Assembly: GCA_963576725.1 (NCBI GenBank)
Contig: OY755252.1
Location: 50,303,394-50,367,393, forward strand
DNA from: Azorinus chamasolen
Lineage: Eukaryota > Mollusca > Bivalvia > Cardiida > Solecurtidae
Length of the DNA: 64,000 nucleotides
Direction of reading: 5' to 3'
Part shown: positions 22,685-33,949 of the stretch, in pieces
Numbering within the stretch: position 1 is the first letter of the stretch
How the letters are laid out: each line of letters begins with the position of its first letter
The notes under the pieces: generated by a model
Seen by the model: only the letters and a program-made list of their open reading frames with translations
The model's database searches: none
What the model was told of the DNA's origin: nothing
Made by a program: the position numbers and the translations under genes

Positions 22685-22860
22685 ATTATATGACGTCAAA
22701 AGCGCCCTCTGGTAGCTTAATGCAGGTCAAAAGTAATACAGAAAGTTCATATGAGAGCTTTCTGCATTACTTTTACCATGCATTAAGCAACGACCTGCTT
22801 TTTATGACTCCTATGTACAATAAATGAATGACCCGCTTCTTACAGGTTTTACTCTACATC
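22685..22860. mobile_element. Family C MITE
   Basis: GGTAGCTTAATGCAGGTCAA, then AAGTTCATATGAGAGCTTTC, then CATGCATTAAGCAACGACCT, with a degraded right end CTTACAGGTTTTACTCTAC. Confidence 0.65.
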
Positions 22861-23310
22861 GAAACTAGCAAAGTATTGGGGGTCACTGTACTGGAAGATA
22901 TGCAATGAATGTTTTGAATTCGTTTATGAGGTACAGTACATGTATAACCCATCTAAAGCGACTACTTAATAAAGAGACACTAGTGTGTTTAGAAGCAGAT
23001 GGTTGCATAATGGTGGTTGCAGGTGGTGGTTGCATAACGCATGATGAAAGTAAAGCAGAAAGCTTCTGTACGAGTCCTGTATTATGTTACCACCTAACTC
23101 TACGATCTATAAATAGACATTTTATGGACGCATTGGAGGGGGTTTATTATACACAAATCATTCAAAATCCTCCTGAAATATTCATAAGCTTGTTGTACAG
23201 TAAAACATGTCATACGCGGGCATTACAACGTTGTCTAAATCTGGAGTTCTGCAACAGATGGTAGCTTAATGCAGGACAAAAGTGAAACAGAAAGCTCGTA
23301 TATCTTTTTA
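22861..23310. other. Intergenic with half family C copies
   Basis: ATGGTAGCTTAATGCAGGAC at about 23258 is the left half of a family C element that breaks off near 23305 at TATCTTTTTATT. The 119-codon frame at 22905-23264 crosses these repeats and shows no domain. Confidence 0.4.
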
Positions 23311-24035
23311 TTATACCTCATGTTTTTTCAGATTTTATTCAATAACTGGGCCCGCATATGGGCATGAGTCATATAAACAAATAACAAACACAAGAAAAAA
23401 ACATATACAAGACTAGAATTATAAAATCGCAGAGCTCCAGGCAAGACATACTAATTCTAATCCCTGCAGTATTTGTAAGGAAAGCAATCTCAGAGGAGTT
23501 CTGTGGGCTTTAAGGGAGGTAACTGCAACAACTCTTTGAAGCAAAATCTTCATTGATTACTTCCCATTTCCCTAGCACTATTTAATATTTTGTGTAACAA
23601 AATACTCATAGCTCCCATAGACTATTTATACAGCCCATTTTTTATAAAAAGCTACCCCTAGCCAGATAAATGATAGGCTATCAATAATACAGTGTGCAAA
23701 ATAAACAGCATATACATCATTGTACTAATATTTGTCACAACTGCATTACTGCCAGGAGTTAATTTACAGATACCTAGACGCCCCTACTACAGGTATCATG
23801 TTAACAGATATGCTGTTTTGTGCATAGGATAACCACATGTCACAAAGACAAAAACGTTCAGAATTACAGAGAAACCTGCATTGTCAGTTTTAAAATTATA
23901 ACACATAAACTATAACATACATTCTGACAAATGAAACGAGTGAACAAACAATGCTTTCACATGTAGTATTCACCTGCTTCATACAAATATGATACTAAGA
24001 CACAGAACATGTTATCCAAGTAGTTAAGTCCTGCC
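23311..24035 (-). other. Possible LINE 3' untranslated region
   Basis: Lies directly downstream, on the minus strand, of the LINE C-terminus at 24036-24172. No other signal was recognised. It may be that LINE copy's 3' tail, ending where it interrupts the family C half-copy near 23305. This is inference. Confidence 0.3.
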
Positions 24036-24172
24036 AAGCTTGAGCTCCATTTACAAACATAACAAGTATCAAAATCAGAATAGAGTATCGGAAGGTGGAG
24101 ATAATTATCTAATCTAAGTTTTTTTTGTAAGAAATCATTGCTTAGTGAGTGTATCATAATTAGTAATACAGA
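24036..24172 (-). pseudogene. LINE C-terminal fragment (second copy)
   Basis: The minus strand reads LIMIHSLSNDFLQ and, a few residues on, YLHLPILYS. The same two blocks occur at 33240-33330 as LIMMYSLSYACLL and YIHLPILYS, the end of the LINE ORF that the Naiad element interrupts. This is a second, 5'-truncated copy of the same LINE family. It joins an unrelated interspersed repeat at about 24176. Confidence 0.55.
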
Positions 24173-24175
24173 TAA

Positions 24176-24440
24176 ACAAGCGGGCCATGAGGCCCTGAAG
24201 CGTTCACCTGAGATAACCCCAGGGGCGGGGCCATTTTTGACCACAAGAAATCACGTGTACAACATTGGTAGAGAACCACAAGGCAAATCAGTATGCCATT
24301 AATTAAAGCTCTAAGCCTTATGGTTTCAGAGAAAAATAATATTTTATATTTTCCCCATGAAACACTGATAAGCACTGAGGCAGGGCCAAGTTTCGCCCAG
24401 TGGTCAGGGTCGTAAGTTAAACATTCTTGGCAAAGGGCCA
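24176..24440. repeat. Interspersed repeat D (about 157-bp unit), short copy
   Basis: Starts AACAAGCGGGCCATGAGGCC and contains CCAGGGGCGGGGCCATTTTT and TATTTTCCCCATGAAACACT. Same family as the long arrays at 30965, 32160 and 47033. One and a half units here. No gene. Confidence 0.65.
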
Positions 24441-25361
24441 CAAGCCACAGCTACATATGAGCTGATATCTGATTTGGGAAGAATTTTGACAGGCGTAATC
24501 TCAAAAAACAAAAGTTGAGTAAAACCTTCTTTTACATATTTAAACACAAATATATTGATCAAAGATAGATTGCCAATCAATAGCTACCCTTAATTCACTT
24601 TTGTAAGTCAGGAATTAGGGTCAAAGGTCATCAAGGTTATCAGATCATGTCCTTACAGTAACAGACAAAAGTACTGATATTTTTCCCTTATCACTAATTG
24701 AAGTTAACAATTAGCAGTATTTCCACATTCTATGCACAACTCTCCATATCATCTGGCACAAAACTAGATAAAAAATAGCCTCTTTTAAATGGTTAACATC
24801 TTCAATTGTATATACTGTTGCATACTACTTTAATTTGCAGGAACAGTATACGGGATACCTTCTTTAGCTCTACTTTGGTTGGGCTTTTTGGGTTCCCATA
24901 ATAAGACATTTTATTCTGTAATTAAACTTTGGATATACCCAATTACAACTCTATTAAAATATGATACGCTGTGTACTCCCTCATTGCCATAGCGGGTCGA
25001 ATAGTGTTTGACTGGAGGGGTTGCATACTGCTCGTATATAACAGTTGTGTATTTGTATTGCTTAGTTTATATGCATGAACTTCAAATTGATCTGTTCTGT
25101 TACCCAATTTTCCGGCAATATTTTATGTGCAATGTTGTATGTTAAACGAATGTACCCAAGTCTGTTGAGTCTGGGTCAAAATTATGGGACGTACTGGCAC
25201 TGCGCATAGAATGTTGCATTCAAGTTGGGTTTTTTTTATAATCTGAGTGCGTTGACACACTATAATAGAACACAATACGACACAGACAGATAAACTTACG
25301 GAAAAGATGTAGCTTATTTACCAATGTCCTAAATAAATTCTATTTTATTATTATTATTATC
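24441..25361. other. No recognised feature
   Basis: AT-rich, with a TTATTA microsatellite just before the pogo-like element. Nothing else recognised. Confidence 0.35.
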
Positions 25362-25363
25362 TA

Positions 25364-26341
25364 CAGTCGAACTTCGGAACCTCGAACACTGAAAGCTGGA
25401 ACACAGTCGATTTCTCGAACTCGTTCCTTGGTCCCGTTCTTTTCTCTATATAATCCTTATTGTTCTACCTCTGTTTTCTCGAACACGGAAAGCTGGAATT
25501 CTCGAACTGATGTGCGGTCCCCGTGAAGCAGTTTGTTCTATATTTCACACCTTATGTTCGAACTGTCAACACGGTCAGTCGGCATGGCTTCATGTTATAA
25601 TTACACCGGCGGCGCGCGGTATTTTCACACCTCGTCAGATTAGCACTGGTGTTACCTGTCTATTACCAATTAAAGCGTGCGTGTTTGCTTAAATAATTTG
25701 ATACGTGTTCACCCTGATTGCTGTTTGGTCAAAGCTAATTAAAATAAGAGCCAAACAAAAATTAACACTTGTTAAATTAGAAACTTGTTGGTGTACGTGT
25801 ACATAGCCCAGATAACGAGAGATAACTGTGTTCAGAAATTGTAATGCACAATGTTGAAATATCTAAATTTTCATAAAAGTTTATTTTCAAGCGAAAACAA
25901 TGCGTGCATTACGAATTCTAAACATCGTGAATACATGTGATCATCTGCTTTAGTGAAATAAGCAAGGATTTATTATTTATGTTTTATTCATGTGTAGATA
26001 ATCATTGATTTATATGTTACTTGTGCATTAGGTATATGGTGAAAATGACAACAAAGGTAATTTCTTGCATGTGTATATTAGATATTCATGTAAGTTACAA
26101 GTGTATAAAACACACAATTTGACAATGAACATTACGTATATGTAGATGTAAATAAAAAATAATGTTTAGAAGATCGAATTAGTTATCTATTCAATTCCCG
26201 TGTATAACACATACAAATAAATCCGCTTCGCCCAACACATCAGTTGAAACTTCGAACTTCAAACAACCTGAAACTCGAACAACGCTTTTCTCGAACAAAT
26301 TTTAATGTCCCCAGGGTGTTCGAGGTTTCGAAGTTCGACTG
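25364..26341. mobile_element. Non-autonomous pogo-like DNA transposon
   Basis: 978 bp. Ends are terminal inverted repeats: the left end CAGTCGAACTTCGGAACCTC and the reverse complement of the right end differ at one base over about 25. A TA dinucleotide flanks each side (25362-25363 and 26342-26343), the target signature of the Tc1/mariner superfamily. CTCGAAC is repeated inside both ends. No transposase frame remains: the 60-codon frame at 25510-25692 has no family resemblance. Mobilisation would need an autonomous relative. Confidence 0.8.
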
Positions 26342-26379
26342 TATATATAAGTATTAAATATATTTTATTTTAAATGTTC

Positions 26380-26490
26380 TGTAATTTACGCATTATTGTA
26401 CAGAAAATGTATCTTTGTGAAGCGCTTTTGAACGCACATATCCTGTATGAAAAGAGCGCTATATAAATGTGGTATAATAATAATAATAAT
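26380..26490. repeat. LINE/SINE-type 3' tail
   Basis: TGTGAAGCGCTTTTGAACGC and AGAGCGCTATATAAATGTGG followed by an ATAATA run. A very similar tail is common at the 3' ends of LINE- and SINE-derived repeats in many animal genomes (recalled, not searched). Confidence 0.55.
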
Positions 26491-27545
26491 TTGCAATACT
26501 GTCGAAACATCTTCATAGGCTTACCATTATGTATTTATACCGAAATGACATATATTGAAACTTCTCACTGTTGTTATATATGCTCATAGAACTATTTCAC
26601 ATATTGCTTTCTTAAACATCAATAAAATCAAATCATTTATCTTGGTATGCAAATGACACTGCTGTTACTCAAAGGACATAACGTGTTACTGGAAGGAAGC
26701 TCAGCACGTTCATAAACTTCAATGACTTTATTTGGTTTTCATTTAACATGGTTTACAACTGTAATTTATAACAAAACAAAACCGGATAGAAATATCATGG
26801 TCGTCTTTAGTACAGTTATTTCAGTGTGATCAAGTAATTGTTTCAAGTTGGACTCTGTTACAGTAAGGACAAGCCTTGTTATTTGAAGGAATTTCAATGA
26901 CAAACTGGTATTAGATAAAAACTCACATAAATCATTTTCATGACTCGTCTATGTATTCTTAATAATCAACATACAGTGATCTTAAAAAGTAAGCAAAGTT
27001 GTTAAAATACTAAACTAATGTTAAGAAAGACGAGGTGTTTTACTTCCGTTACAGCAGGGACAGATTTTGCAAAATTAATAAAACATTTTGTTTTATTTGG
27101 TTTGTAACCTGGATATACTTCAATGACACTATTATACCATTTTAACTCTAAACTTCATAAACTACATCTGGCCATTGTTTATTAACTCTTAAAATTGCAA
27201 TAAATATGTTTGATAAAGGAAACAGCCCTTTCTATATTACAATATTTTTACCTGTATTAAGCTACGACCTGTCAACTATTACCATTATGTCTCGTGCCAT
27301 ATGGCTGTTTAAAACAATGTACAGCTGATGATAATTCACACTGTTCCTATTAGTTCCTACATGTATTACTGCATCTGCTTTATATTTCTTAAAGGGTTGA
27401 GATCAATCAAAGCAAACATTTTGCAGAAATGCAACACATACATGTACTAAACTACAATAAACTGACTACGAATTTGAGCTAACCTGTTCGTCTACCTTAC
27501 TTTGAACATAGTAGCGTAGGCAAGCAACTGTATCCAACAGACACG
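26491..27545. other. No recognised gene
   Basis: AT-rich, with several TAAA-rich tracts. No exon-like frame. Motifs such as GTTACTGGAAGGA recur here (26690) and at 28960. Confidence 0.35.
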
Positions 27546-27820
27546 CTAAGTATCTCAGTGTCTCATTTCGATCCAAGCTGTTTGACACTAGAACAACAGT
27601 TTCAACAAAGGCTAGGGGAATGTGTGAAGCTTTAAGAAGAAATAAACAATATTTTACATATGTGCAGAAATTTCCTGGCAGTGAAAGGGTTAAAGATTTT
27701 GGATAAGAGTAGAAAATATCTAATAGCAACTGTAGTGCCATATGCAAACAGTTTGAATCCAGATGAGACGAAGAGCAATTTGGCATCTCATCCGGGTCCA
27801 AGTTGTCCCTCTCGGATACA
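27546..27820. repeat. Two family B copies
   Basis: One half copy near 27550-27590 (CATTTCGATCCAAGCTGTTT) and one whole copy near 27740-27815 (AACAGTTTGAATCCAGATGA opposed to GCATCTCATCCGGGTCCAAG). The overlapping frames on both strands are shadows of these palindromes. Confidence 0.6.
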
Positions 27821-29996
27821 GGTAAAACACTTGCTTTCCAGAAATCTTGAAGATATTGAAACTTTCAGCTGTTATGTAGGTTTGCTTGTGACTATTTCAA
27901 TGATAATTACACAGCAGTCACATGCAATTATCCAAAGCTTTCTGAAGTAGTTTTTCATTGATCCTGTAATAGACTGAGTTTTGAAACTGCATGTGTATAT
28001 CTCATCCCCCAATTTGTAAGCAGAAACCAACTTTATAAAATATAAACCGATGAAACAGTTTTATGCACATTTGTAATACTAAACAAAAGAAAGGTCGTCT
28101 TAATTTGAAATTGTTATTGCAATAAAAGGTTGTGTCATTACAATTACAAAAGCTGTGCAATAATCTCTCTACTTGAGTACTTCAATATAATACATTTTTG
28201 CACATGAGGCACCCGCCATTTTATTTTAAAACAATCTAATAAAATATCTTAGAATGTGAATTGTTGACATAGAATATTGATATATAACCGCACATTGTTC
28301 TTCCAGTCACATTTTTGTCTTGGTCGTTGCGTATTGATTGTATTGATTGCGTAATTGTATGTGGCTTTGCCTGCTTGACTTTACTACTTTTTTTTTCATT
28401 TGTAATAATGAAAACCACATAAGTCACCGTCAGAAAAGTATCGAAACGATCAAGTACATGTTTCATTGCCTGATACATCATAGTTCATGTAAATAAATAG
28501 GATGGCCTGTATTTTGTTTAAAAATAAACAACAACTGATTGCTAACCAATTATTCACAGCTTAATGCCCTTTCAGTAACATAATCGTGGTATTGTTTTAG
28601 AGACTTAATAGCCATATCATATTGAAGAAATTCAATCAAACATCTGTAGTTGATAACAGTGTTGAACGTATCAATCGTAAATATAGAATAGGAGTTGTTT
28701 TTAAAACAAATGTCCTTTCACAAACAGTTGGTGTCCTTGCAATAACAATAACACGGAGCTCAATATTGATGAAACAAAATAATTAAAATATGTGTAATAT
28801 TGCATATAAGTACTAGTTTGAACTGAAGGCCTGTATATTTCACAAAATGAATGGCCTCTGTATCTCTGATTGATATTCACAGCTTTAAAATTCCTTTACA
28901 TAACGTTATCTTGTCCTTTCAATAACAAAATCAATTGTTATTGAAAGGACTGTTACTGGAAGGATTTATTGTTTGATTTTTTTTCTCATTGGTTTCAAAC
29001 AGATAATTACATCATGGGGTTTCAGACACTCAAAGTAACATGGACCAGTATCACTATAAAATGAATATAAAAAATATCAGTATATTAGATATCATCCTGA
29101 TGATAAGCGTTATCTAAAGGATGCATTATTTTATTTTTTTGCAGCTACTTACCAACAATGTCAACTATTTTTTCAGAGTGAACTTCTATCACCATGTGTC
29201 ACACTGCAAGCCATTTTTAAACATTTCAACATTCTTTTGAACAGCTGTTAATCATGAATTACCTAATTGGGCCAAATATACACTGAAATATTATTTAAAG
29301 GACAGAAATACAACAAATATGGTGGCAACATTTTGGGAACAAGTTTTGTATATTTATATCGACAATCATACAACTTATAAGTAATCATATCTTCCCTCTT
29401 ATTGCATATTTTACGTACAGAGGGAAAACAGAATATATGTAGTTCTCTAAATAGCAAACATTTAGGTGCAAAGTTATAATTTGTATCTTGTGACATAGAA
29501 ACTCACTCAAATCTGACATATGAATTGGTAAATAAAACAGGTCAAGACCTTGTGTACTACAAAATTGGCATATTGGCATCTACTTTATACCATTGCACAT
29601 ACGTATCAATGTATGTATTATTTCCATTTGCTCTGGGTGTAAAGAAAATTGAAAAAGACAGCTTTTTTTCCGAATTCAGATATTGGCTCATATTTGTAGA
29701 GGACCAATTGATCATGTTACATACCAACTAGAGTTTGTTTTTGAGAAAAACACATGTCTCCCCCCGGTACCCCGCCCCCGCACCCATAAGAGAAATGAAC
29801 GTTGTAACCAAGAGTTGCGTTTTAACAACTATTCCACTATGATAGTCAAGCCGTATTCAAAATCACATGACCACCTTCACATATAGATTTCACATATAGA
29901 TATAGATTGGTTGTGCGTCACTTATAGATACATATAGATTGGTTGTGCATCACATATAGATCGGTTATCTGTAAATTTTTGTAGACATATATTAAT
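27821..29996. other. No recognised gene, one perfect hairpin
   Basis: AT-rich. The only clear structure is a perfect inverted repeat at 28913-28950: GTCCTTTCAATAACA, an 8-base loop, and TGTTATTGAAAGGAC. A CACATATAGAT-rich tandem segment lies at 29878-29965. Confidence 0.4.
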
Positions 29997-30205
29997 TCTG
30001 AAGGGAGGTGTTCCCCCGAGAGCAAAACTTGCAACACAAAAAGAGAAAATTGCAGACTCGGTTTTATTGAGTCTGTTCATGAACAGTAATTGAAAGTGCA
30101 ACACTGCTCACGCCCCCTAGCACCGGTTTAAGCGGTATTCAATTTTCAAAACAAGAAGTACTGAAATTCATGATCTCGAAGGATCAAAAGGTATAACAAC
30201 ACTAG
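29997..30205. repeat. Interspersed repeat E, copy 1
   Basis: About 210 bp that recurs at 50218-50423 and 58360-58555. Shared blocks are GCAGACTCGGTTTTATTGAG, CACGCCCCCTAGCACCGG and AAGTACTGAAATTCATGATC. No coding frame. Confidence 0.8.
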
Positions 30206-30229
30206 TTTTCCCTATAAATTTCATATTTG

Positions 30230-30975
30230 AGAAAAATCCAAACTTCTGTCAAAATTGTTGCAGCCCATATTCCAATCCACATGACCATCCTCACATATAG
30301 CTGGTTCATATATAATAGACTGAAGTAAATCCCTCAAATAGTGTACATGTAGGTGGAGTTAGCGGCACAAAATTCCTCACATATAGCTGGTTCATATGTA
30401 AAAGTTTGAAGTAATCCCTCAAATAGTGTAGGAGGAGTTAGCTGCACAATATTTTTTCGCTATATATTCTATACAAGGAAAATAGTGTTGGAGCACAATA
30501 TTTTTTCGCTATATATTCTATATAAGGAAAATAGTGTTGGAGGAGTTAGCTGCACAAGAGTTTTTCGCTATAAGGAAAAACTACAAAGGGCCTTAACTTC
30601 TGTCAAAATTGTTGCAGCCAAAATTCCAAACCACATGACCATCCTCACATATAGCTGGTTCATATGAACAAGTTTGAAGTAAATCCCTCAAATAGTGTAG
30701 GAGGAGTTAGCTGCACAAGATTTTTTCGCTATATATTCTATATAAGGAAAAACTACAAAGGGCCATAACTTCTGTCAAAACTGTTGCAGCCAAAATTCCA
30801 AACCACATGACCATCCTCACATATAGCTGGTTCATATGTAAAATTTTAAAGGAAATCCTTCTAATAGTGTAGGAGGACTTAGCTGCACGAGAATCTTAAC
30901 AGACAGACAGACGGATGGACGGAGAGACAGAAAGCACAACATCAATATGTCTCCCTCCCCTAAAGGGGGAGACAT
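30230..30975. repeat. Interspersed repeat F with 170-190 bp internal units
   Basis: At least four units built of CTCACATATAGCTGGTTCAT, AATAGTGTAGGAGGAGTTAG and AACTTCTGTCAAAATTGTTG. It ends in a GACAGACAGACGGATGGACG tract followed by GTCTCCCTCCCCTAAAGGGG. Confidence 0.8.
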
Positions 30976-31233
30976 AAATATCAAAGGTCTAGGCCTTACA
31001 GTTTCATTAGATTTTTAAAGATTTTCCTATGAAAAACTGATAAGCCCTTGGGCGGGCCATTTTTGGCCCGGGGTCATAATTTGAACAATATTTGTAGAGG
31101 ACCATAAGATCATGCTACATACCAAATATCAAGTTTGAGAGAAGAAGATTTTTAAAGAGTTTCCTATAAAAAATAAACAACTGATAAGCCCTTGGGCGGG
31201 GCCATTTTTGGCCCGGGGGTCATAATTTGAACA
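30976..31233. repeat. Interspersed repeat D, interrupted unit (left part)
   Basis: Units containing GGCGGGGCCATTTTTGGCCC and GTCATAATTTGAACAA. The last unit breaks at TTTGAACAA, exactly where the truncated Naiad copy begins, and resumes at 32160 with TTGTAGAGGACCATAAGATC. Confidence 0.75.
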
Positions 31234-32160
31234 AACTATAAATTGTTATATGAACTTGTTCATCTATTGACGATTTTAACAGTCGAGATCTCATTTTAAC
31301 TGAAAAACTGCTTAAGCAAGATATAGATACGATAAACTAAGAAAAACGTTCTCTAAATTTTACTATCGAAATACTTATACTTATTGGCAAGTACCAATGT
31401 ATTCTCAAGGCGCTTCTGCGATACGGTATTTCACATCCTGAATTTTATGGTGATGTGATTTACAAACTTCGTAAAATTATTGGACATACCCATTTTCTCA
31501 CTTTGTTCATCAAATATGTTAAAAAATCATTAAAAAGGGATATGATCCTGTAGTACTACAACATACTGCATGTTTGGTTGTCAACCCTTTTACAGTTGGC
31601 AATCACGCTGGCCTCTTTGCATGTACGCCGACAAGAAAGGTTTAGTACTCTATGAAGGCGACCTCTTAAATCCAGAAACGGAAGGAGAACGTCGGATATC
31701 TGTACCATTTCGTTTTTGTCGTACCCTTTATTACTTTTCTACAGTTACTCTGTTTGCAGCTCAATCATTGAGTACACTAGCGATAGGTGGATACAGTTGT
31801 TTCACTTAAATGTTTTCGTTATACATGCATTTTACCACTGTATTTGCCATCGCGGTTGTTGTAGATTAGTCGGAGAGGGGATACGTTTATTTACACTGTT
31901 TGTCTTTTAGGGTTGGGATGGAATAAGTGTGAGGTTGGGCGCCCATAAACCGGTTTAACCCCCCCCCCCTCCCAGTGACTTTTGTCACTGACCGTTCCAA
32001 GGCGGTACTTCCATCTTCCCCCTATTGTATGTTTGTTTTGTCTTTGTGTGTCTCTTGATGTTTTTATAGTTATGTACATTTGCTGTTTCCTTGTGTTGCT
32101 GTTCGGGCGACTGTTTTGTTCTCTATGTGGTGTTTCCTGCATGACTCATTTTTGTACTTT
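31234..32160 (+). mobile_element. 5'-truncated Naiad copy (plus strand)
   Basis: Matches the last part of the element at 33439-37552 in opposite orientation: the end of the reverse transcriptase, the TAG stop at 31643-31645, the 3' UTR and the 153-bp pseudo-LTR (about 32008-32160). Similarity starts at CTTGTTCATCTATTGACGA (about 31254). Small indels in the coding part shift the frame, so it cannot make a full enzyme. Divergence from the long copy looks like roughly a tenth of positions by eye, so it comes from a different source copy. It sits inside one unit of repeat D. Confidence 0.85.
31643..31706 (+). promoter_or_regulatory. SECIS-like element in truncated Naiad copy
   Basis: Same fold as in the long copy, with ATGA at 31652-31655, AAA at 31668-31670 and GA in TCGGATATC. 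Relative to the long copy, the changes seen are one base in the terminal hairpin loop (AAAT to AAAC) and one at the base of helix I. The core is unchanged. Confidence 0.65.
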
Positions 32161-32870
32161 TGTAGAGGACCATAAGATCATGCTACATACCAAATATCAA
32201 AGGTCTAGGCCTTAGAGTTTGAGAGCAGAAGATTTTTAAAGAGTTTCCTATGAAAAACTGATAACCTTTGGGGGCCATTTTTTGGCCGGGGTCATAATTT
32301 GAACAATCTTTGTAGAGGACCATTAGATCATGCTACATACCAAATATCAAAGGTCTAGGCCTTACAGTTTGAGAGAAGAAGAGTTTTAAAGATTTTCCTA
32401 TAAAAAACTGATAAGCCCTTGGGCGAGGCCATTTTTGACGCGGGGGTCATAATTTGAACAATATTTGTAGAGGACCATAAGATCATGCTACATACCAAAT
32501 ACCAAAGGTCTAGGCCTTACAGTTTGAGAGAAGAAGATTTTTAAAGATTTTCCTATGAAAAACTGATAAGCCTATGGGTGGGGCCATTTTTGGCCCGGGG
32601 GTCATAATTTGAACAACCTTTGTAGAGGGCCATTAGATCATGCTAAATACCAAATATTAAAGGTCTAGGCCTTACGGTTTCAGTGAAGAAGATTTTTCTA
32701 TGAAAAACTGACAAGCCCTTGGGCGGGGCCATTTTTGGCCCGGGGTCATAATTTGAACAATCTTTGTAGAGGACCATTAGATCATGCTACATACCAAATA
32801 TCAAAGGTCTAGGCCTTACAGTTTGAGAGAAGAAGATTTTTAAAGATTTTCCTATGAAAAATTCCATATT
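32160..32870. repeat. Interspersed repeat D, array (right part)
   Basis: About four and a half units of 150-160 bp with TACATACCAAATATCAAAGG, GTCTAGGCCTTACAGTTTGA and TTTCCTATGAAAAACTGATA. Confidence 0.85.
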
Positions 32871-33235
32871 ACCATATATGGAAAAAATGACCACGCCCTC
32901 TGGTGGCCATGTTTTTTGCCGGATCAAGATTCTTTTAACAACTTTTAAAGTCTATCAACTGAGAAATATTTTGGTGAAAACTATATTCAAATCGGACAAG
33001 CCATTCTGGAGAAGAAGATTTTTCTAGATATTGTGTACAGTTGCCATGGCAACAAGACCGATGGCCCCACCCACTATCTTTTAAAACTTTTGAAGCACAC
33101 ACCCACAGTATGTAGCTGACCAAGTCGTTTGAAATTGTTGACGGACAGACAGACTGACAGACGGACGCCGGACACAGGGGTATCACAATAGCTCACCTTG
33201 AGCACTTTGTGCTCTGGTGTGCTAAAAAATTTATC
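32871..33235. repeat. Repeat D terminal module
   Basis: Contains TTGCCATGGCAACAAGACCG, a GACGGACAGACAGACTGACA tract, and ends CACAATAGCTCACCTTGAGC then ACTTTGTGCTCTGGTG. The same end occurs inverted at 51603 and, in variant form, at 59085. Confidence 0.65.
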
Positions 33236-33239
33236 ATAA

Positions 33240-33438
33240 GCAGAATAGAGTATTGGAAGGTGGATATATTATTTGATCACTGTCATTATTTTCTTAATAA
33301 ACAAGCATAGCTGAGTGAGTACATCATAATCAGTGCGTTGGAAAAGTTCCCTAAAATTGTAAATGTTAGGTCTTTGAAGTCTCTTTGGTAAAAACTGTTT
33401 CCCATCACCCTTGAATATAATGCACCATACACATAATG
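33240..33438 (-). pseudogene. LINE ORF end (downstream of the Naiad insertion)
   Basis: The minus strand reads HYVYGALYSRVMGNSFYQR and on to LLRK, stopping at TAA 33288-33286. This is the end of the non-LTR ORF whose upstream part lies at 37553-38545. The break falls between GDKF and HYVYG, a motif usually written DEFHFLF in this group, so the two parts join in frame once the Naiad element is removed. Confidence 0.75.
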
Positions 33439-33591
33439 AAAGTACAAAAATGAGTCATGCAGGAAACACCACATACAGAACAAACACTCGCCCGAACAGC
33501 AACACAAGGAAACAGCAAATGTACATAGGTAGAAAAAACAACAAGAGACGCACAAAGACAAAACAAACATACAATAGGAGGAAGATGGAAG
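33439..33591 (-). repeat. Naiad 3' pseudo-LTR
   Basis: 153 bp, identical by eye to 37400-37552 and in the same orientation. It also occurs in diverged form at 32008-32160 on the other strand. On the minus strand it starts CTTCCATCTTCCTCC and ends TTTTTGTACTTT. Confidence 0.9.
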
Positions 33592-33885
33592 TACCGCCTT
33601 GGAACGGTCAGTGACAAAAGTCACCGGGGGTTTAAACCGGTTTATGGGCGCCCAACCTCACCCTTATTCCATCCCCATCCTAAAAGACAAACAGTGTAAA
33701 TAAACGTATCCCCTCTCCGACTAATCTGCAACAACCGCGACAGCAAATACAGTGGTAAAGTGCATGTATAACAAAAAAACATTTTATTGAAAATACTGTA
33801 TCCACCTATCGCTATTGTACTCAATGATTGAGCTGCAAACAGAGTAACTGTAGAAAAGTAATAAAGGGTACGACAAAAATGAAAT

Positions 33886-33949
33886 AGTACAGATATCCGA
33901 CGTTCTCCTTCCATTTCTGGATTTAAGAGGTCGCCTTCATAGAGTACTA
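33886..33949 (-). promoter_or_regulatory. SECIS-like element overlapping the Naiad stop codon
   Basis: Minus-strand RNA folds as a form 2 SECIS. Helix I: AGTAC (33948-33944) pairs with GTACT (33890-33886). Quartet: ATGA at 33940-33937 faces GA at 33897-33896, giving the U.U, G.A, A.G, A.G set of the kink-turn core. Helix II: GGCG pairs with CGTC, then a 2x2 internal loop, then CTCTT with AAGGAG (one G.U). Unpaired AAA sits at 33924-33922, twelve bases after the TGA. A mini-helix TCC/GGA closes a six-base loop. The TAG stop (33949-33947) contributes to helix I. In eukaryotes SECIS elements recruit SBP2 and the selenocysteine elongation factor to recode UGA. Called by hand pairing only. Confidence 0.8.

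Noticed and set aside
22905..23264. 119-codon plus-strand frame as a gene
   Set aside because: Covers family C fragments (GGTTGCATAATGG, AGTAAAGCAGAAAGC). No domain.
27466..27950. Overlapping 111- and 96-codon frames on opposite strands
   Set aside because: Both run through family B palindromes, which give mirrored open frames.
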